From: Mesostigma viride
Taxonomy: Eukaryota; Streptophyta; Mesostigmatophyceae; Mesostigmatales; Mesostigmataceae
Length of the DNA: 64,000 nt
Assembly (NCBI GenBank): GCA_009746045.1
Contig: RPFO01000389.1
Coordinates: forward strand, 2,313,638-2,377,637
Direction: 5' to 3'
Each line of letters begins with the position of its first letter. Within the stretch, counting starts at the first letter, position 1. Positions 51,038 to 62,176 of this stretch are shown here, one piece after another. Position numbers and translations under genes: made by a program. The notes beneath the pieces were generated by a model. That model was not told the origin of the DNA, made no database searches, and saw only the letters and a program-made list of their open reading frames with translations.

Positions 51038-53687
51038 CGACCAAGGAATTAAATGAAAATTTCTGACAATGGCCAGCCGTCAGGCGTCGCAGGAGCCACA
51101 AAGAAAGTGGATCCCGGACGAGGACGTGCTGGGCCGCCCCCTGCGAAGTCTTGGGGTTGCGCAGCACAAGGGCACCGACCGTGGGCCGGCCTGGCTCGAG
51201 AAGGGGGTGGCCAGGATGAGCCACATCCCGAACCCGCAGCCCTACTATTGCCTCGCTAATGCGTAAATACTGCTGGAAAGCAATAATAATCAACGCACTC
51301 AAATGCACCTGTCGACGTGAAACTAGCAACAGGGCAGTGAAATAGCAAAGGCGCCAGGGCATACGCGGAGGGCTGACAGCCGGAACAAGCCGCTGCCAAC
51401 CTGCTAGCAGGCGGTCCGCCAGTACCCAATTCCGAACAATGTCGGGGTAGTACAGGTGCAGACAGGCCTTGGCGTGCTGGCATAATAAGGTACGCCCCCG
51501 CCCGCCTCTGGCATGGTAGACAGCAGAAATCCACTCACAGAAAATGGCTTCCGCGTCAGCTGGGTCGACAGGGCCAGGTGGCGCCCACGCCACGTAGACA
51601 GCCGCGGCGCGCCGGTACGCTGGCAAGGTAGACACAGGGTTGACTGTGCCCTCCAAAAGTGCCAAGTCCCGAGGGCGTCGCGCCCCCTCAGGCCCAGGGT
51701 TGGGATGCACGTCACCACACCGGGTCAAGTCAGGAATCCAAGCGCCACGCCGACTTGCCTTGTCAGCTGGGTTGTGGTCGGTAGCCACCCAGACCCAGTG
51801 GCTCTGCATGTCGCCAGCCAGTGACAGAGCGCAGTAGCGCCGAACCAGCTGGTTGAGGCGGTAGGAAGACGACCGCCCTCTGACAAACGCTCCCACCACA
51901 GCACTAGAGTCCACAAGCCGGACGACTCGCTTACCCCGACAAGCCTTGGTCCGGCACGACCACTCGACCCCCTGTGTCGCAGCAATCGCCTCCTTGACGT
52001 TGATGTGGTTAGGCTGCCCCCGCCACCGGTAGGACAGTGCCGTACGCCAGTGGCAACTATCCAGCAGGCTGTAGTCCCCCGGCTCCTCCATGCGCTCCAG
52101 GTCCCAGTCCTCCCCAGACGTTAAGGCTGTCGTCCGCCACCCCCGCGCTTCGCGCCGGGTCGCCAGCCGGGCACAATCGGCCCCAGGCAGGTCCCTGTAG
52201 ACCACCCCACCGCCGGAACTGCTCGCATCACTTGCGACGACCCGGTCAGAAAGGGGCCGGGCCCTGGCCGCCCTCAAAAAGGGGGCCAGGTCGATCGCCG
52301 CCTGAAGCTCCTGGCGGGCCCCCGCAGGGAGGCGCCAGCGGCGCCCAGGCAGGGAGGCGGTCATGGCTGCTAGCAGCCGATACGTCTCAGACCACACCGA
52401 AAGCATGGGGCGGCACAGCAGATGCATCCACACCCACTTCCCAAGCACAGAACTAAGTTCGCGGTAGTATGCGAACCCGCGATCCAAGATTCTATGAGTA
52501 GCAGCGATAACTGCCACCACACGCTCAGGAACAGGCACCACGTCAACATCTCTTTGGTGAATGACACCCACCGCCTGCACACCAGCCTGCTCAGCTGTCG
52601 CCCGTACCACCTTGTCAGACTTCTGCACCAGCCCAACAGCGGCGTAGGCAGCCTGAACACGATCTAGCTGCTGATTCACCCCATCCACCGACGCACAGTG
52701 GGTGAAATGGAGGTCATCGATCGTCACAGCATGCATACCTTCCAGATCCTGCCGAGATTCGAAGCACGGCGAGGGCGCCAAGGGCGCAGCAGGGTCCTCC
52801 TCCAGCCTCAGCCGGACGGTCTCCCCCGCCTCGTTGGCCTCCGCCACCAGGAGCAGCGCTGACATGTCGATGCTCAGCCCACGACTAGCCTCCAACGGTG
52901 GCTTGGGGCCACAGCGGTACAACACAGACTGATGCACACACTGGGCCACGGCGACGGCTAGCTTGTTTCCCATTGGCCAGCACAACATCCACGGCCACAC
53001 CTTCCGACGAGCCCCACTCAGGCCCACAAGATCCGACCACACCGGCATCCACGCACAGTACCGCCGCATCCAAACGGGCAGGCGGAGTCTGTTGTAGTAC
53101 GAATCCAAATCTGATACGCCCCCAAAAACATCCTCCCCAGCGCGCGTGGGCAAATCGCACATCACGCCAAGGTGTGGTAAAAAAGCGGGCATAGGATCTG
53201 GTAGTGGCATGTTGCCACGTCGGTTGTCCACAATCAGCCGTATACGGCCGTCGGGCTTTCCGACCCCAAAAGTACCGTTCACCATAGGCGGCTCCTCCTG
53301 AAAAAATCCACCCAAAATCCCCCTCTCCACGCACATCCTGCAAACCCGCGCGAACTCCTCCATGCTACACCCCCGCGAGATCCGCATCGACTTCTGCAAG
53401 ATCCGCTCTGCTGGGCTCAGCGTCCGTACCATCCTACTCTCATCATTCAAAATTGCTCCCCAAGAGGGGGGTACTAAGTTCAGCACATCCACTTGGCCAC
53501 CTTCCCCCGGACTCGGCAAGGCCAAGCGTGCGGCTACTAACGGTTCGTAAGGGGCTCCTTCAGCATATTCACCCCCATCCACTACAGATCCTGCCATTGC
53601 CGCTACGGAACCACCGTTCCGGCGGACAAAGGACCTGCAAGCATCATCGATCCCATCAAGGGCCGCCTGCTGCAGAGGCCCGGGCAC
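51038..53687 (-). CDS. D3 RT-RNase H-recombinase polyprotein (recombinase truncated)
   Basis: One open frame of nearly 890 codons, starting MPGPLQQAALDGIDD at 53687. RT includes GCSMEEFARVCR, VNGTFGVGKPDGRIRLIVDNRRGN, GVSDLDSYYNRLRLPVWM (first Asp) and AVTIDDLHFTHCASVDG (Asp pair). RNase H includes VVASDASSSGGGVVY, HINVKEAIAATQG, VRLVDSSAVVGA and HNPADKASR. Then CGDVHPNPGP, the best 2A-like match in the window. The recombinase N-domain follows, with QYLRISEAIVGL (Arg) and NPKTSQGAAQHV (Lys). The reading ends in H (stop at 51024). It is the most intact coding copy of this family here. Confidence 0.92.
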
Positions 53688-53861
53688 ACGGGCTGAATCT
53701 ACAGCAGGCGGGTCTCGCCCCCCCCCCCCCCATCCAGTTTAACGCCCTAACCGCTTGACAGGCTAGTGTGCGAGCAAGCCCGACCCATCCTATCGCGCCT
53801 ACGGCCTGAGCGTACCTGCTGCCACCAGTCACGAGGTGGCAGGGGTGCTGGAAGAGGTAGT

Positions 53862-54515
53862 ATTTGCGCAGCAACTCGTCAGCAGAGCATGTGAGCTCCT
53901 GGTCCTTGCCGGCTGGAATGACCCTAGGCTGCTGGCTAGCAACCTTTATCCTCACACCAGGCCTACGACCCTCGATAGGCTCGCCACTCGTCGTGACGAC
54001 CAAGGTTCGTGTGTGAAGACGCTCGTTGCCTCGTTGAGCCTCGAGCTATATGCAACCTCGTTCCATCCTTGTTCCTCGGTCATGAGCAACGCTGGGCAAC
54101 GCTACATTGCCAGAGCCTCGTATCGCTGCCCTGCATCCTCGTTGCAGGCAGCATACAGGAATCTCTGGCTATCCTGTGTCTAGGACAGCACAGGACCTGC
54201 CACAGTCCTGCAAGGACTTACATCCTTGCAGACCTGCTGGCTGGTTACTGGCTTCTACTAGCCACAGTACCGTTGAGCCCTCAGTACACTGTGTCCCAGT
54301 CACGTGAGAGTACAGGCTAAGCCTGTGCAGGCACGGCCTGCCACGTGTCCTGTCCACTATGCCCTGAGTGTGCCCCGCCCTCGCCCACCGGTCGGCAGTA
54401 CTTCGGGACTTGATAACTTTCTAGTCCCTTGTCTGTTCTAGGCGGTTGACACGGCGTTGGAAAGGTCTCCTCAACCTGCATCCATCTAGCACATTGGTGC
54501 CCCAATATGCTAACT
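53862..54515 (-). repeat. C 3' LTR
   Basis: 654 bp. Nearly identical to 61598-62173 over the shared 575 bp at a fixed offset of 7736. It abuts D3 flank at 53861. Confidence 0.88.
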
Positions 54516-55452
54516 CCAACCCTTTCTTGTTTTGGAGCTTGGACCAGCCTGAGAACCTATCAGCCACTGTCCCCACAAGCCTTCAGACATCTGATCCCTC
54601 CCAGAGACCAGACCTGCCTTTTCTTTTGGAACCTGAGGTGCCTCCAAATATTAGCTAGGCCTGCTCATTGGTTCAAAGGTTGCCCTCTGACCCACATGAC
54701 ATCCCAACCCTTTCTTTGGGAACCTGGTGTAGATTAAAGTTAGGTCTTCACTTAGTCAGAGGAGTTTGGATAGAGGAGTCCATGAACGTACTATTGTGAG
54801 TTCCTGGTCATCCAGTTATCACAGGCGCCCGTTCATATGGCGCCCGCCACGGAGCCTCCTTTATCTTTTAAATCCTTCCAAAGACTGAGAGAGCCCTGAC
54901 AAATGTTAGCCAACACATGGGGAGCCCATGTCCTCACTGAGGGATAAACTCAGGATTCATACATGCCAGGCTGAGGTCAGCTGGGGAATCGAACCCCACC
55001 CCATATCCTCCAGGTTTGGATCAGCTCCTGGAACTGAGCATCACAAACAACAAGACATGACAATAACAAGATTATGTTTTATTATAAAGGAGTATAACCC
55101 ATAGTGAGGCCCCTGGCAACCACGTCCAACATGGTCACACAACCAGGGATTTTATTAGCATGCAACAGGTTGGTTACAGAGAATATATACAAATGTACAG
55201 CAACCTGTTAGAGCCAACACTTGGGCTGCCCTTGCAGGGTCCATTCCATGAAGACCCAAGGCCCATTACAAAGTCCTTAAGACTCTTCTGCAGCTCCATG
55301 ACAGAGCCAGGCGAAATTCTCAGCCAGGGGAGTGACTCCACCCTGACCCCTGTCCAGCAGAGTGTGTCTGAACTCTGAAGGACCTGCTGTCAGCCACCAC
55401 GTGGCTGCCCAGCCCACTGGGATGCCTCCCACCTAGAGCAAGGCTGTTTGGT
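54516..55452 (-). other. C 3' UTR
   Basis: Non-coding sequence between the RNase H stop and the LTR. It contains a T-arm-like hairpin (54982-54998: TGGGG stem with TTCGATT loop, minus strand). The copy in C' is nearly identical. No ORF is supported. Confidence 0.7.
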
Positions 55453-55805
55453 CTACTCTGGCCCTCCCCCCTTGGAGGCCATGAGCCCACGAAGCAAAGG
55501 GTATTGCAGCTCAGCCTTCTCCTCCAGCTTGGTGAGAGCATCTGCAGGGTTGTCCACGCCAGCCACATGTTCAATGTTAGCTAAGCAAGACATTTCCTTG
55601 AGCAACAAATAATCAAGGTCCCTGCTCCTGGCCAGCTGCCTGTGCACAAACTGCACCATGCCCATGCTGTCAGTTCTTACCAGTGTGTGCATCTGCAACC
55701 GACAGGAAGCCACTTGACATAGCTGGTAAAATAGCTCCCTCAAGTAAAGAGCAGTATGAAGCCCTTCACAGATTGCCCTGCACTCAGCAATGTCACTGCT
55801 GGGAG
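55453..55805 (-). pseudogene. C RNase H C-terminal part
   Basis: VRTDSMGMVQFVHRQLARSRDLDYLLLKEM (Asp) and AGVDNPADALTKLEEKAELQYPLLRGLM, stop at 55453. It is displaced by an indel near 55810 from the preceding frame. C' carries the same segment without the shift. Confidence 0.85.
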
Positions 55806-57815
55806 TTACCCTGTTTGCAACCGACTGTACCAGCAGACCAGAGAGGACTGTTCCTGCACCAGGGATATTAATGCTGCTGCACGGCCCCTGACCTCTGTGA
55901 CCTTCCTACTATCCATAGAACTGTCCACATAGAGCATCATGTCAAAAGGCCTGTACAAATCCAAAGGACCCAGCATGAGAGGGGGAGACATGCGAACAGC
56001 CTCTACCACTCTCTCAGCACCCACCTCAACCAGTTGGGAATCGGTCAACCGACTCAGTACCAACAGGTCAGGAGCACAAATGCTGGCCAGCCATGCCAAC
56101 ATACCTCGTATTGTTGCACATCTGGCCTGGGTGATGGGCTCCTGCAAGGCATCTATGATCTGCTGAGGATAATCCTTACCACCCTCCAGCTGGATGGACC
56201 ATGTACCCTGCTGATGGACCAAGGTCGCCTGCATTCCACAAAACACCATGGGCTCATTCTCAACCATGTACTGGATCTTACCCAGTTCAAACCGTTTCTG
56301 GATCCTGGCCAGAGTCAACTCTTGCCAAGTGGGATGGCCCAGGAGATGCAGATCATCACCATGCAGGGAGGCAAACGCTGGCAGCCCCTCATAGCTACCC
56401 TGAAACAGACAAGGATCAACTGGAGAGACTGAGAGACCACAGACAGACCTGAGGTACTTCTCCAAGCTCTTCCTCCAGATGATGGGACTCGATCTAAGGC
56501 CTTCCACGCCTTTGAGAATCCTCAAATACCTCGTCTTCAGCTCTGCCCTCCACACTGCAGGCACCTTAACAAAGAAAGGGGGTATTGTGCGCCAAGTATC
56601 CTGTGCTTCCTGCTGATCACCCTTAAGAAAAGCCCTCTTGAAATCTACCAACACAGAGCTATAGGGTATCCCCTTCTGCAGAAAAGACAAATAAATGCAC
56701 AACAAAATCCTCCATGTATCATGCAGCATCCCTGGTGTGTAAAGCTCCTCATCTGCTAACTGTCCAGTGCCATGGTACTCAGTCACAACTGGTCTAACAT
56801 GTGGCACCTGCACGCCATCTACCTCCTTGAGCTTGAGGACAAACATCAATCTGAGCAGCTGGTGATCCTCAGGGAGGACATCCACAGGCTCTGCACAGTT
56901 GGCAACTATCCACTCATGCCCAGAAGCAACAAAGCCAAGAGTCCATGCCTTAGCCATCTTGGGGCTTTGCATCATCTCCACTAGCTTGCGCCAAGGTACA
57001 GGACTCGTTCCTGGGATCTGGTACCTCTGCACACCCAACTCACGTGGGTCAAACGTAGTAGGGAGGATCAGCAGGTCCCCAGCAATGGGCTCCTTTGTAT
57101 CAGGACCCTCTGCCTCTAGACCCCTCACAGCCCTTACAGCCACACTAAGACCCTGGGAGTAGCGATATCTCTGCAAGGGAAGGCGGCCCTGCCCTTCTAA
57201 TGCTAGCTCCTCAGAGGATATCCTCACCCCTGGTAAGCACAAGAAGTTCTGACCTAGAATGGCAGGCCCCTGATACCCTTCAACCACACTGAACGTGGTG
57301 GGCACCCCCAGGATAGGCACACTCACTTCTCCCAAGATCTTCATGGACACATTCCCAGAGAAATCAGACACAGCTAGGCAGCTAGGGGATGACCACTGCA
57401 AGCCTGCAGCATCCTCTACCCTTAGAATGGACACCTGTGAGTTGGTATCCACTTCTAGTGCTGGTGCCCCACATGACCCCCATCCCGTGAGCTTAGATAC
57501 CTTGGGATCACGCTTGCTGTTCTGCAGAGCTCGAATGATGTCCGCCATAAGCAGCCCCCTGGACTGTGGTGCAGCCCTGGCCACCTCTGGCCTTGTGACA
57601 GACGTCTCAGCAGACTCCTGCTCACCCTCATCCATCCAGGACAGACCATAATCCAAGCATGGTGGGTTAGCATCTGCTGCCTGGCTCTCATCCTGCTCAT
57701 CTCCCTCCAAGGGAGGATCAGGGCCGTCTTCAGGCCAGATTGCAGTTGGCCTTCTCTCCTTGACGTGAGCCCAGGATAGCCTGTACACGTGCTTGGGATT
57801 ACTCTCCAAAGCCAC
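55806..57815 (-). CDS. C retropepsin-like, reverse transcriptase and RNase H (partial)
   Basis: 669 codons. Integrase tail HVYRLSWAHVKE is followed by an acidic linker, then ALEVDTNSQVSI (protease-like Asp), FSGNVSMKILGEVSVPILG and VVEGYQGPAILGQNFLC. The RT has LLRLMFVLKLKEVDG, ELYTPGMLHDTW, SVLVDFKRAFLKGD (first Asp), GVEGLRSSPIIWRK, VDPCLF and FASLHGDDLHLLGH (HGDD). Connection: VFCGMQATLV..TIRGMLAWLASICAPDLL. RNase H starts at LYVDSSMDSRKVTEVRGRAA; the frame is lost after WYSRLQ at about 55810. This is the most complete copia RT in the window. The ATG is internal to Pol. Confidence 0.9.
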   Translation of the reverse strand: MALESNPKHVYRLSWAHVKERRPTAIWPEDGPDPPLEGDEQDESQAADANPPCLDYGLSWMDEGEQESAETSVTRPEVARAAPQSRGLLMADIIRALQNSKRDPKVSKLTGWGSCGAPALEVDTNSQVSILRVEDAAGLQWSSPSCLAVSDFSGNVSMKILGEVSVPILGVPTTFSVVEGYQGPAILGQNFLCLPGVRISSEELALEGQGRLPLQRYRYSQGLSVAVRAVRGLEAEGPDTKEPIAGDLLILPTTFDPRELGVQRYQIPGTSPVPWRKLVEMMQSPKMAKAWTLGFVASGHEWIVANCAEPVDVLPEDHQLLRLMFVLKLKEVDGVQVPHVRPVVTEYHGTGQLADEELYTPGMLHDTWRILLCIYLSFLQKGIPYSSVLVDFKRAFLKGDQQEAQDTWRTIPPFFVKVPAVWRAELKTRYLRILKGVEGLRSSPIIWRKSLEKYLRSVCGLSVSPVDPCLFQGSYEGLPAFASLHGDDLHLLGHPTWQELTLARIQKRFELGKIQYMVENEPMVFCGMQATLVHQQGTWSIQLEGGKDYPQQIIDALQEPITQARCATIRGMLAWLASICAPDLLVLSRLTDSQLVEVGAERVVEAVRMSPPLMLGPLDLYRPFDMMLYVDSSMDSRKVTEVRGRAAALISLVQEQSSLVCWYSRLQTG

Positions 57816-58650
57816 CAGACAAGAATGGTTAGCTTCTCAACATGGGTTACCTGCCCATCTTGCCACTTGCCACGCTTGCCTGGTAATGACGGTTCCTTCC
57901 ACATCCTGACCCTCAGTCCCACCTGGGGCCTCAGCATTTTCCAACCCTTGTCCTTACGCCTCAATCTGGAAAACACCCTGTCTGCCTTCTTCAGGCAGGC
58001 TGCCACCACGTCCTGTGATAGCATACCAAACTGCAATGCCAGGGGAGAGACTGCCACACCATCATAGTAATAGGTTACCCTGTGGTTAAGCTGCTCCTCA
58101 ATCCCCTTACACCAAGCTGCTTTCTCTAGAGCTGATGCCACAACAGGCACACTCCTAGCTGCTAGCACCACTGTTTTTACTTCACGTATAGATCTCTCTA
58201 CAGCTCCCTGCTGCCCATGGATTCCCTAGGGACCACTACCAACTTACAAGGAAGCTGGTCAGCCAGCTTGATCAAGCAGTCAAACTGCAAGTCAGCTTGC
58301 ACCTTGGTGTACACCCCAAAGCCTGGCAACAAAGACTGGAGACCCATCAACAGCTGATGCTCCTGCATTCCAGGAAGAATGGTCAGCAACCTATATCTGC
58401 TAAACCTATCCACCCCCACCAACAGATACATGCCCCTGATGTGTTGGATGTCCACCTGGATATCCCCCCGCTCTCTAGCAGGTTCTCTGGCATGGGACTG
58501 TGGGAGGCGAACAGCATTCTCCTGACAGACACAATTCTGAGCAGCTGCACTGCAGGCCTCTAGCAAAGGCTCCTTGCCAATCTTCCAAGCAAACATCTCT
58601 GCCTGCTTAGAGGCCAAAGATATGGTGTAGAGTGTTTCCAGCCTGAGCAT
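57816..58650 (-). pseudogene. C integrase
   Basis: LYTISLASKQAEMFAWKIGKEPLLEAC (His/Cys region equivalent), IQVDIQHIRGMYLLVGVDRF (Asp), VQADLQFD (Asp). A one-base deletion near 58210 puts HGQQGAVERSIREV (Glu) in another frame, which continues IEEQLNHRVTYYYDGVAVSP to PSLPGKRGKWQDGQVTHVEK before another shift near 57830. It is colinear with B integrase and non-functional. Confidence 0.82.
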
Positions 58651-59035
58651 AGCTCAACCCCCTGTCAGCCTGGCTGCACAGAGAGGAACGTGACAAAGAC
58701 TGTGTGCTTGGGATAGCACGACCCACCTGCTGTTCTCTTGCTCCAGGGACCTCCTCCAAGGTAGCTCGGCTCCCAGAGCCAGCCCCGGTTCCCACAGAAG
58801 CTGCAGGTCCTTCCAGTCTGGCGGCTTGACTCCCAGAGTCAACCCCAACAACTGGAGACCCTGCACCTGCCACAGGCACAGGGAATTCCACTGCTGCAGC
58901 AGCGTTATTGCAATCATTGAGTGGAAGCACCTCATCATTCCCAACCCCTTGCTGCTGCACAAGAGGGACACCCCCATTACTATGTACAACTGTTCGTCCC
59001 ACTAGGGGTGATTGACTATTTACAGGGGACAACAT
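58607..59035 (-). CDS. C Pol N-terminal linker
   Basis: A Gly/Ala/Ser/Val-rich, low-complexity stretch ends in LSYAQAGNTLHHIFGL, equivalent to the B sequence VYQELGARIHNMFGH before the integrase. No protease motif (LDSGA or similar) is present between Gag and integrase, which supports a downstream protease. The frame is broken relative to the integrase near 58640. Confidence 0.55.
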   Translation of the reverse strand: MLSPVNSQSPLVGRTVVHSNGGVPLVQQQGVGNDEVLPLNDCNNAAAAVEFPVPVAGAGSPVVGVDSGSQAARLEGPAASVGTGAGSGSRATLEEVPGAREQQVGRAIPSTQSLSRSSLCSQADRGLSYAQAGNTLHHIFGL

Positions 59036-59041
59036 CTCAAG

Positions 59042-60112
59042 TCATGGCTTACCCACCTGGCCAGAGCCTGCTCCAGCAGACTTGGCCTGGTCTGGGCAGT
59101 CACGTCGCCAATGACCCGTCCTGCCACATCCAAAGCATTTGTCATCCTTCCCAGCAGCAGCCTTCTTCAGGCCACCCTGGTTCTGGCTGCTCTGACTGGC
59201 CTGGGTGCCCTGGCCCTGGCTCTTGCCTTGCCCTTGGCCACCCTTGTTCTGCTGACCACCCTGGTGACCACCAGCCTGCTGCTGACCCTTGCCTTTGGAT
59301 CCCTGCTGCTGGCCCTTGCCACCCTGGTTACCATTCTGCCTGCGCCTGTTAGCCCTCTGACGCCTACTAGGTCTGGTTTCTCCCTGAGCACCCTGCCCAG
59401 GGGCGTCACCATGGACCTGATGAGCGGAGGCTGAAGGGGCACCAGTCACCTGGATTGCCTTGCAAGCAGCATTGTCAGATGGACGGATATTGAAAATAAC
59501 CTTTTGCAAGGCTGGCCACGTCCCATCTGTCTGATCAGCAAACATCCTAGCTGCATTTCTCCCATCCACACTCAGCCCCATGCGATCCAGGAAGTAATCT
59601 GCCACTGCTCTATCAGTCAGATTGAAGCCATGCTTGGCCCCCTTCTCCCTGATGCGTGTGAGCCGCTGCAGCTCCTCAGCTATTGTGCCCTTGATCTCAA
59701 AGGTATCATAGCTGAGCTTATAGTGATTAGTGAGGTTGAGTACCTTATCAGAAACTCCTGACGTAGGCCCTCTAGGAACTGAGACCAAGTCAGCTTGTCC
59801 TTGACAGCTGCCTAGCCTTGTCCCTCACACGCTCACTGAATCCCTATTAGTCGTGGATGTGTGGAATACCTGCACAAGGTTGACAGTGGGATCTACAGAG
59901 CATGAAACTAGCTCCATATCCTCCAACCACTTGTCTAGCTCTTCCTGTCCCACAGGAGGCTTGAGAGGCTTCTGGCCATTCATCACAGCCACAGCACTCA
60001 TATGAGGTCTAGTCCCAGGCAAAGCACGAGGGTCACTGCCAATGACAGCAGCTCCTACAGGTGCTAATGGCGCAGGAACATAGCTGCAGGAACACCAGAC
60101 GCAGGCACACAT
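59042..60112 (-). pseudogene. C Gag with CCHC zinc knuckle
   Basis: Two frames: 60112-59825 (N-terminal MNGQKPLKPPVGQEELDKWLEDMELVSC) and 59788-59042. The second contains VLNLTNHYKLSYDTFEIKGTIAEELQRL, ADYFLDRMGLS and a Gln/Gly/Lys-rich linker. It ends with one knuckle, CFGCGRTGHWRRDC (C-x2-C-x4-H-x4-C). It corresponds to B Gag. A frameshift near 59800 and a small deletion separate the halves. Confidence 0.8.
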
Positions 60113-60592
60113 GGTCTCTTACCAGGTGCTTGACGTTCAGCATCATTCTGGCCCTCCCCCGTCAGCACCACGCCGTCGGTTGGCCACCCTGCACGCTCCT
60201 CCCCTTGTGCCACCTCTTTCCTCTTCCGGTTGGATGCCCTCCTGCCATTGACGCCCTCTGCCGTTGGGATGCCTGTCCCTCTGGCACGACGTTGGCGGGG
60301 CCTCCCGTGTCTGCCCTTGCCTCACCCCGCCATCCCCCGCTCCCGCCCCGCTCCCGCTGCCGCCCCGCGCGTGTTACGAAGCATTATAGAATACCACAGA
60401 AACACACGCAGATATGGCTGCTGGAACCCACTCAGGCTCACGCACTTACTCCAGACGAGGCCGCCTCCTGGCTTGCACTCGCCTGCCCCTCCTCACGGTC
60501 TGGACGCTGCTCAACACCCTCAGCAACCGGTGTGGCTGCTGCTGCCTCTGCGACAATCTGGAGGTCTGGGTTAAACTCTCCCAGCACGCAGG
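60113..60592. other. spacer between C ORF0 and Gag
   Basis: GC-rich sequence (CGCTCCCGCTGCCGCC-like repeats near 60340). Open plus-strand frames here overlap real minus-strand genes at their ends and lack motifs. It is probably the non-coding link between ORF0 and Gag, as at 43604-43768 in B. Confidence 0.4.
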
Positions 60593-61572
60593 TCACAGGT
60601 CGCCCGTCTCCTTGCGTTCGACTGGATGTTGTGTCTCACCTGGGTTGCGATGCCAAGCAAGATCGCGTACCCACCGCTTACCGCCGCCGACAAGCTCGTT
60701 CTGCTCGCCTCGGCCGTAACGATCGTACTCGTGAGTCACCTCACGAGGGATATGCAGATCAGCTCTCTGCCTTGCCTCGTAGGTCTCGGTAGTGCCGTCG
60801 CCCTCGTTTATCTGCTGGGCTGAGCGCTTGACGGAGCCCTCTGGCTTGTCAGTCCACTCAAAATGGACGTCTTCAGGCGTCTTCTCGACCCCCGTGACAA
60901 TCTCCACCTCCGGACCCCACGCAGTGGTGGTTTCCGGCCTCGGTGTATCAAGCCTGGAGTACACTCCGAAAGGCTGCGTGGTAATATAGAACCTGTCTGC
61001 GTACCCTCTCGACTCTTGCAAAAGGACAGCAACAAGATTCTCAATGGTTTGGGCAAATACCTCCGCCGTGCTCCAAGGATTCACCGCCTCCCGAGCACGC
61101 GCGTTCCGGATGATGTCGGCGTCTGGTACCCCCTCTCCTAGCACTGCTGTCGCCACCCAGTGGTTAAACAGTCGGGTGCTGCCGAGCGCTGTTGCCACAA
61201 TCTGGCTAAGCGCCTCCCTGGCTAGGTCGAGACCGGCTAGCGTGATATGGGCGCCCTGATAAGCGACCTCCACACGATTAGCAGTTTCAGCTAGCGCGTC
61301 CGAATACGCACCAACTCTTCCACCGCCACTCGCCCCGTCTCACCTGGAGAAATCACGACGCGAGCCCGTTGTATAATCGGGTCCGCCGCCGCTGGCCTGC
61401 TGCCTCCCCCACTCACCGCCACCCACCCCTCTTCTGCCAAGTGCCTCGCTACGTAGGCCGCTTGCACGAATGTTGGAGCGTTTGCTTGGTTACGGTAGGG
61501 GAAAAACGCTTGCGCGTCTCTCTGCTCGTTCGCCTCACCAGCACCGTGGCTGCTTGACGATGAACCAGACAT
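60593..61572 (-). CDS. C ORF0, unknown protein upstream of Gag (one frameshift)
   Basis: Starts MSGSSSSSHGAGEANEQRD near 61572, runs as VVISPGETGRVAVEELV, and shifts frame near 61290. It continues VEVAYQGAHITLAGLDLAREALSQIVATALGSTRLFNHWV, ENLVAVLLQESRGYADRFYITTQPFG, and a charged C-terminus to the stop at 60593 (..VERKETGDL). About 320 residues in all. It occupies the ORF0 position of B, but I see no clear sequence similarity to B ORF0 by eye. Coding character is good; function unknown. Confidence 0.65.
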
Positions 61573-61597
61573 GAAAGCGCTTGGAAGCAATAGTACG

Positions 61598-62176
61598 ATT
61601 TGCGCAGCAACTCGTCAGCAGAGCTTGTGAGCTCCTGGTCCTTGCCGGCTGGAATGACCCTAGGCTGCTGGCTAGCAACCTTTATCCTCACACCAGGCCT
61701 ACGACCCTCGATAGGCTCGCCACTCGTCGTGACGACCAAGGTTCGTGTGTGAAGACGCTCGTTGCCTCGTTGAGCCTCGAGCTATATGCAACCTCGTTCC
61801 ATCCTTGTTCCTCGGTCATGAGCAACGCTGGGCAACGCTACATTGCCAGAGCCTCGTATCGCTGCCCTGCATCCTTGTTGCAGGCAGCATACAGGAATCT
61901 CTGGCTATCCTGTGTCTAGGACAGCACAGGACCTGCCACAGTCCTGCAAGGACTTACATCCTTGCAGACCTGCTGGCTGGTTACTTGCTTCTACTAGCCA
62001 CAGTACCGTTGTGCCCTCAGTACACTGTGTCCCAGTCACGTGAGTGTACAGGCTAAGCCTGTGCAGGCACGGCCTGCCACGTGTCCTGTCCACTATGCCC
62101 TGAGCGTGCCCCGCCCTCGCCCACCGGTCGGCAGTACTTCGGGACTTGATAACTTTCTAGTCCCTTGTCTGTTCCA
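61598..62176 (-). repeat. C 5' LTR, 5'-truncated
   Basis: Matches the 3' LTR up to CTTGTCTGTTC, then switches into inverted RT sequence of C'. The LTR (CTTGTCTGTTCTAGG) and the RT gene (CTTGTCTGTTTCAGG) share about 15 bp at the switch point. Confidence 0.88.

Larger units (their letters stand above)
49929..53861 (-). mobile_element. PAT-like retrotransposon D3, truncated at both ends
   Basis: A long RT-RNase H-recombinase ORF on the minus strand aligns with D1/D2 but is clearly divergent. The recombinase is split by insertion H (about 50223-51037). The 3' end is cut by B at 49929, and the 5' end and ORF1 are cut off by C at 53861. No split repeats remain. Confidence 0.85.
53862..62176 (-). 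mobile_element. copia-like LTR retrotransposon C
   Basis: The 3' LTR is 53862-54515 (654 bp). It starts AGTTAGCATATTGG on the minus strand after the purine tract at 54535-54516. The 5' LTR is 61598-62176, lacking about 73 bp of its U3 start, where it runs into C'. Order on the minus strand: ORF0 pair, Gag, integrase, retropepsin-like domain, RT, RNase H, 3' UTR. At least five frameshifts (near 58640, 58210, 57830, 55810 and in Gag) show it is defective. It inserted into or next to D3. Confidence 0.88.

Noticed and set aside
60061-60792. 243-codon plus-strand ORF
   Set aside because: It lies antisense to the C Gag start and ORF0 end, where minus-strand frames fit the element order.
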